From Mariprofundus sp. UBA1536 (GTDB taxonomy: Bacteria; Pseudomonadota; Zetaproteobacteria; Mariprofundales; Mariprofundaceae): a stretch of 64,000 nt of DNA. Where the stretch lies: positions 1-64,000 of the forward strand of contig DCPU01000013.1 of NCBI GenBank assembly GCA_002323245.1, given 5' to 3'. Under the pieces are notes generated by a model. It did not search any database. It worked only from the letters and a program-made list of their open reading frames with translations, and was not told the origin of the DNA. A program made the position numbers and the translations under genes. This document shows, in pieces, positions 61,356 to 64,000 of the stretch; the first letter of the stretch is position 1, and each line of letters opens with the position of its first letter.

Positions 61356-61914
61356 GATATTATGTTTTATGATGGTTGGTTTGCTCACTGCCTGCGGCAA
61401 TATGGCGGATGATTTAAACCCATCGGGCAATGATTTGCGCCCTAGCGTAGTGGCCAACAGCATTGGTTCATCACCCACACAAGTCCTTGCTGATTTTAGT
61501 GCGCCAAAAACAACAGCCGATTCATTTACGCTCTCTGATTATTTGGCGGGTGGCGCGCAGGCATCGGATGCGATTGTGTTTTACTTCACTATGTGGTGCC
61601 CGATTTGTATGTCGCATGGCGATCATATCCTCTACAACATCATGCCGCAATTTCAGGGGCGTGGCACGGTTCGCTATGTGTTGATTGATTATGTTTCAGG
61701 CTCAATTGCCGCCACCACGACATCCGAGGCTGCCAACGGTTACACTGGCTCTCCATTCATAGTGCTTGCAGATATCAACCAGGCACTGCTCACACAATTG
61801 CAAGGTGCTATGGGCAAAACTATCGTATTGGACAGCAATGGTATCGTATTGATGAATGAAGATTTCCGCACCGGCGATCATCTGATTTCAACTTTGGATA
61901 ACTTACTGCCATGA
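61342..61914 (+). CDS. thioredoxin-fold (TlpA-like) lipoprotein
   Basis: A 190-residue lipoprotein with lipobox LLTAC18 and a thioredoxin fold holding the active-site Cys86-Pro-Ile-Cys89 in YFTMWCPICMSHGD. TlpA/ResA/Sco-like proteins reduce cysteines or hand over copper in the periplasm. CPIC is unusual compared with the common CPPC/CEPC. It overlaps the barrel gene and precedes the copper-storage gene by 34 bp, so a role in keeping thiols reduced for copper binding is likely. Confidence 0.75.
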   Translation: MPMIKILCFMMVGLLTACGNMADDLNPSGNDLRPSVVANSIGSSPTQVLADFSAPKTTADSFTLSDYLAGGAQASDAIVFYFTMWCPICMSHGDHILYNIMPQFQGRGTVRYVLIDYVSGSIAATTTSEAANGYTGSPFIVLADINQALLTQLQGAMGKTIVLDSNGIVLMNEDFRTGDHLISTLDNLLP

Positions 61915-61948
61915 ACACCTCCAAAAAAACTAATAACAAGGAGCACCT

Positions 61949-62449
61949 ATGACCAACAACCACAATGATTCAAATGAATTCTCTGATGCACGCCGCAATC
62001 TGCTCAAGGGTGCTGGCGTTTTGGGCGCTGGCCTGCTGACTGCTTCAGCTATAGGCAGCAACGCCATTGCTGGCGAACATGATCATCATATGATGCATGG
62101 TACACCTGTTGGCGAAGCTAAAAATGCTGCATTAGCAAAAACTTTGCATGCTTGTGTAGCTGCTTCAGAACTCTGCCTCAATCACTGCCTGGATATGTTT
62201 AAAATGGGCGACACCACCATGGCAGAGTGCGCTATTAGCGTCTCAGAAACCATGGCCTTCTGCACAGCGCATGCCAAATTAGCATCATATGATTCTAAAT
62301 TCTTAAAAGATATGTGCACCCTTGGTATCAAGGTTTGTGCAGATTGTGAAGAAAAGTGTAAGAAACACGCGAAAACACAGCCGCTTTGCAAAGCTTGTGG
62401 TGACAGCTGCGCCGAATGTATCACGGCCTGTAAAGCATACTTGGCGTAA
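61949..62449 (+). CDS. Tat-exported copper storage protein (Csp1-like four-helix bundle)
   Basis: A 166-residue protein with a Tat leader (DARRNLLKGAGVLGAG) and a His-rich start of the mature part (GEHDHHMMHG). The following about 110 residues carry 14 cysteines (69, 76, 80, 94, 105, 123, 130, 133, 137, 147, 150, 154, 157, 161), spaced CxxC, CxxxC or CxxxxxxC as in Csp1 of methanotrophs, whose four-helix bundle fills its core with Cu(I). An aaggag ribosome-binding site and a strong hairpin downstream suggest high expression. Distinct from cytosolic Csp3 by its Tat signal. Confidence 0.88.
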   Translation: MTNNHNDSNEFSDARRNLLKGAGVLGAGLLTASAIGSNAIAGEHDHHMMHGTPVGEAKNAALAKTLHACVAASELCLNHCLDMFKMGDTTMAECAISVSETMAFCTAHAKLASYDSKFLKDMCTLGIKVCADCEEKCKKHAKTQPLCKACGDSCAECITACKAYLA

Positions 62450-62457
62450 ACCATATT

Positions 62458-62480
62458 GGGTGGGCAATGCCCACCCTCTT
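62458..62480 (+). terminator. hairpin between the copper-storage gene and the sensor kinase
   Basis: gggtgggc (62458-62465) and gcccaccc (62469-62476) form an 8-bp GC-rich stem around aat, then tcttt. It sits right after the Csp1-like stop, so the kinase gene may be read at a lower level by readthrough. Confidence 0.65.
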
Positions 62481-62504
62481 TCTAAAGTGGTCTGAGGATT
62501 CTGC

Positions 62505-63893
62505 ATGAAATCGACAACAGCGAAACAATCATCAGCCATTACAGCCGCTCATTTACAAAAACTTTTTATGTTCCGAAACATTGTGATTATCATCGCCTTG
62601 TTGGTAGTCACATTGGCGGTCAGTAATCTGCATATGGATGTGCCATTAACAAAGATGCTTATGCTATTAGCAGCATATGTATTGTTTAATATTATGATGT
62701 GGTTACGACCATTTTTTGGCCAGATGGACCCTACACATCTTTTTTTTATACAATTGATTGTCGATGTATGCGCTCTGACTGCCATGCTCTACTTATCCGG
62801 CGGTGCAAGTAATCCATTTGTATCATTGTTTCTTTTACCGCTGGTCATTGTCGCAGCCATGCTGCCCAAACCCTACATTTGGAGCATGGCCATGATCACC
62901 ATTGCAGGCTACGGTTTTTTAATGACCACCACACATACCATGCCTGGTATGCACCCAACCCACAGTATGACCATGAACCATACATCAAGCCCAACTGATT
63001 TAGATATGGCAAAGCTGCATATGCCAGATATGGCAGTTCCACAAACAATCACCAGAGGCGAAATTGCCGCTATGGATACGCATATTTTGGGGATGTGGTT
63101 TAGCTTTCTCTTTAGTGTTGCTGTGGTCTTGTTTTTTATTGTATCCATGGCTGAAACATTGCGTCAACGCGAGAAAACACTTCATGAAATCAATGAAAAG
63201 AGCCTGCGTGATGCGCATGTGGTTGCCTTAGGCACCCTTGCAGCCGGGGCTGCCCATGAATTGGGCACGCCACTGGCAACCATGGCAGTGTTAACCAAAG
63301 AAATGCAGCGCGAATACACCAATCAACCAGCTTTATTGCAACAAATCGACATCTTGCGCTCGCAAGTGAATCGCTGCAAAACCACGATTTCTCAACTGAG
63401 TGTCAGCGCAGGCCATATGCGCGCTGATGGTGGAAAAGCTGTTGATTTCTTAGCGTATTTCAAACAATGCATCCACGATTGGCAAACCACGAGACCCCAA
63501 ACCCATTGCCACTTTATCGTCAGCAATGAAGAACCATCGCCATCCATTGTCGTCGATGAGACGCTTACCCAAGCCTTACTCAACCTACTCGATAACGCTG
63601 CTGAGGCTTCTCCTGAGCGCATCGAAGTATATTTATCCTGGTCAAACACTGCCATCCACATTCACATTCGAGATTTTGGCGCAGGTGTAAATGCTGAAAT
63701 TCTTCCATCGCTTGGTAAGCCGTTTTTAAGCACCAAACAGCACGGCCAGGGCCTGGGGTACTATTTGGCCAAAGCCGTTTTTGATCGTTTGGGTGGCCAC
63801 ATTTCCATCAATAATCACAAAGAATGCGGCGCGTATGTGGATATCAATCTGCCGCTTCTAGCATTAAGGACGAACCATGACCGACAATATTAA
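62505..63893 (+). CDS. regB: RegB/PrrB-type redox sensor histidine kinase with Met/His-rich loop
   Basis: A 462-residue kinase with six membrane segments. GGASNPF (99-105) is the quinone-site motif of RegB; the H-box is ALGTLAAGAAHELGTPLATM with His251; Cys291 in SQVNRCKTTISQL sits in the redox box. N-box (LLNLLDNAAEAS) and G-box (GLGYYLAKAVFDRLGG) complete the kinase. Between the fifth and sixth membrane segments, residues 141-195 hold about ten Met and seven His (TMPGMHPTHSMTMNHT), a loop I do not know from RegB proteins. The gene overlaps the next by 17 bp. Confidence 0.85.
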   Translation: MKSTTAKQSSAITAAHLQKLFMFRNIVIIIALLVVTLAVSNLHMDVPLTKMLMLLAAYVLFNIMMWLRPFFGQMDPTHLFFIQLIVDVCALTAMLYLSGGASNPFVSLFLLPLVIVAAMLPKPYIWSMAMITIAGYGFLMTTTHTMPGMHPTHSMTMNHTSSPTDLDMAKLHMPDMAVPQTITRGEIAAMDTHILGMWFSFLFSVAVVLFFIVSMAETLRQREKTLHEINEKSLRDAHVVALGTLAAGAAHELGTPLATMAVLTKEMQREYTNQPALLQQIDILRSQVNRCKTTISQLSVSAGHMRADGGKAVDFLAYFKQCIHDWQTTRPQTHCHFIVSNEEPSPSIVVDETLTQALLNLLDNAAEASPERIEVYLSWSNTAIHIHIRDFGAGVNAEILPSLGKPFLSTKQHGQGLGYYLAKAVFDRLGGHISINNHKECGAYVDINLPLLALRTNHDRQY

Positions 63894-64000
63894 AACAAAC
63901 CCAACGCTATTGCTGGTTGATGATGATGAAGTTTTTTGCCAAGTGTTAAGTCAGGCATTACACGCGCGTCACATCAATGTACTGATCGCCCATACCGTAG
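63877..64000 (+). CDS. regA: response regulator (RegA/PrrA-like), partial at window edge
   Basis: The first 41 codons of a receiver domain: TLLLVDDDEVFCQVLSQAL with the acidic pocket DDD, cut by the window edge. It overlaps the RegB-type kinase gene by 17 bp, the normal arrangement of regBA-type two-component systems. The phosphoacceptor and output domain lie outside the window, so RegA identity rests on context. Confidence 0.75.
   Translation, partial: MTDNIKTNPTLLLVDDDEVFCQVLSQALHARHINVLIAHTV

Overview
The window looks like a chromosomal stretch from an autotrophic, iron-adapted proteobacterium. It encodes form II RuBisCO (cbbM) with a divergent LysR regulator and the CbbQ/CbbO activase pair, two PII/ammonium-transporter pairs with an associated outer-membrane porin, two flavin hydroxylases of the ubiquinone type, a short bacterial-type citrate synthase, and a copper-storage gene cluster. 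Gene order and protein character are most reminiscent of Zetaproteobacteria (Mariprofundus/Ghiorsea-type Fe(II) oxidisers). That assignment is an inference from gene content; no rRNA or tRNA gene lies in the window to confirm it. Base composition is moderate throughout and coding density is very high, with many 4-bp ATGA/TTGA start-stop overlaps.

Layout. 1-600: debris of mobile or palindromic elements. 624-6439 (+): gatCAB and an AsmA-like protein. 6563-7643 (+): a DsbB/DsbA-type disulfide pair. 7915-11982 (-): porin, glnK, amt, glnK, amt, with a sigma-54-like promoter. 12250-15671 (+): carA, a small lipoprotein, a DUF1456 gene and dbpA. 15940-30692 (-): a DUF2202 lipoprotein, hemH, a COG4255-like gene, pabB, the block yceD-rpmF-plsX-fabH-fabD-fabG-acpP-fabF, an MBL-fold hydrolase, an HDOD protein and two Ubi hydroxylases. 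30825-35551 (+): acpS, rmuC, DUF4438, retropepsin-like protein, nitrilase-like amidase and YigZ. 35571-37586 (-): rpoH and gltA. 37740-38823 (+): glutaredoxin and a LuxR-type response regulator. 38828-42855 (-): rpsF-priB-rpsR-DUF2232-rplI-dnaB. 43061-44158 (-): EF-hand protein and aat. 44157-47869 (+): nadA, an OmpA-family protein and a LOG-family protein. 47874-54333: carbon fixation (cbbR, cbbM, ung, cbbQ, cbbO). 54449-57957: brnTA, aroK, YaiI, a methyltransferase and hflX. 58019-64000 (+): the copper cluster running off the right edge.

The most interesting region is 58.0-64.0 kb. A Cys/Met-rich exported protein, a Met/His-rich lipoprotein, an outer-membrane barrel with a CCGG N-terminus, a thioredoxin-fold lipoprotein (CPIC) and a Tat-exported 14-cysteine copper-storage (Csp1-like) four-helix protein are followed by a RegB/PrrB-type redox sensor kinase and the start of its response regulator. 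The kinase keeps the quinone-site motif and the redox-box cysteine of RegB, but its last extracytoplasmic loop is rich in Met and His. This suggests a redox sensor adapted to copper. Other points worth checking are a probably leaderless brnT transcript, a terminator-like hairpin in the glnK1 leader, a LysR-type operator between cbbR and cbbM, and a repeat shared by two convergent intergenic regions.
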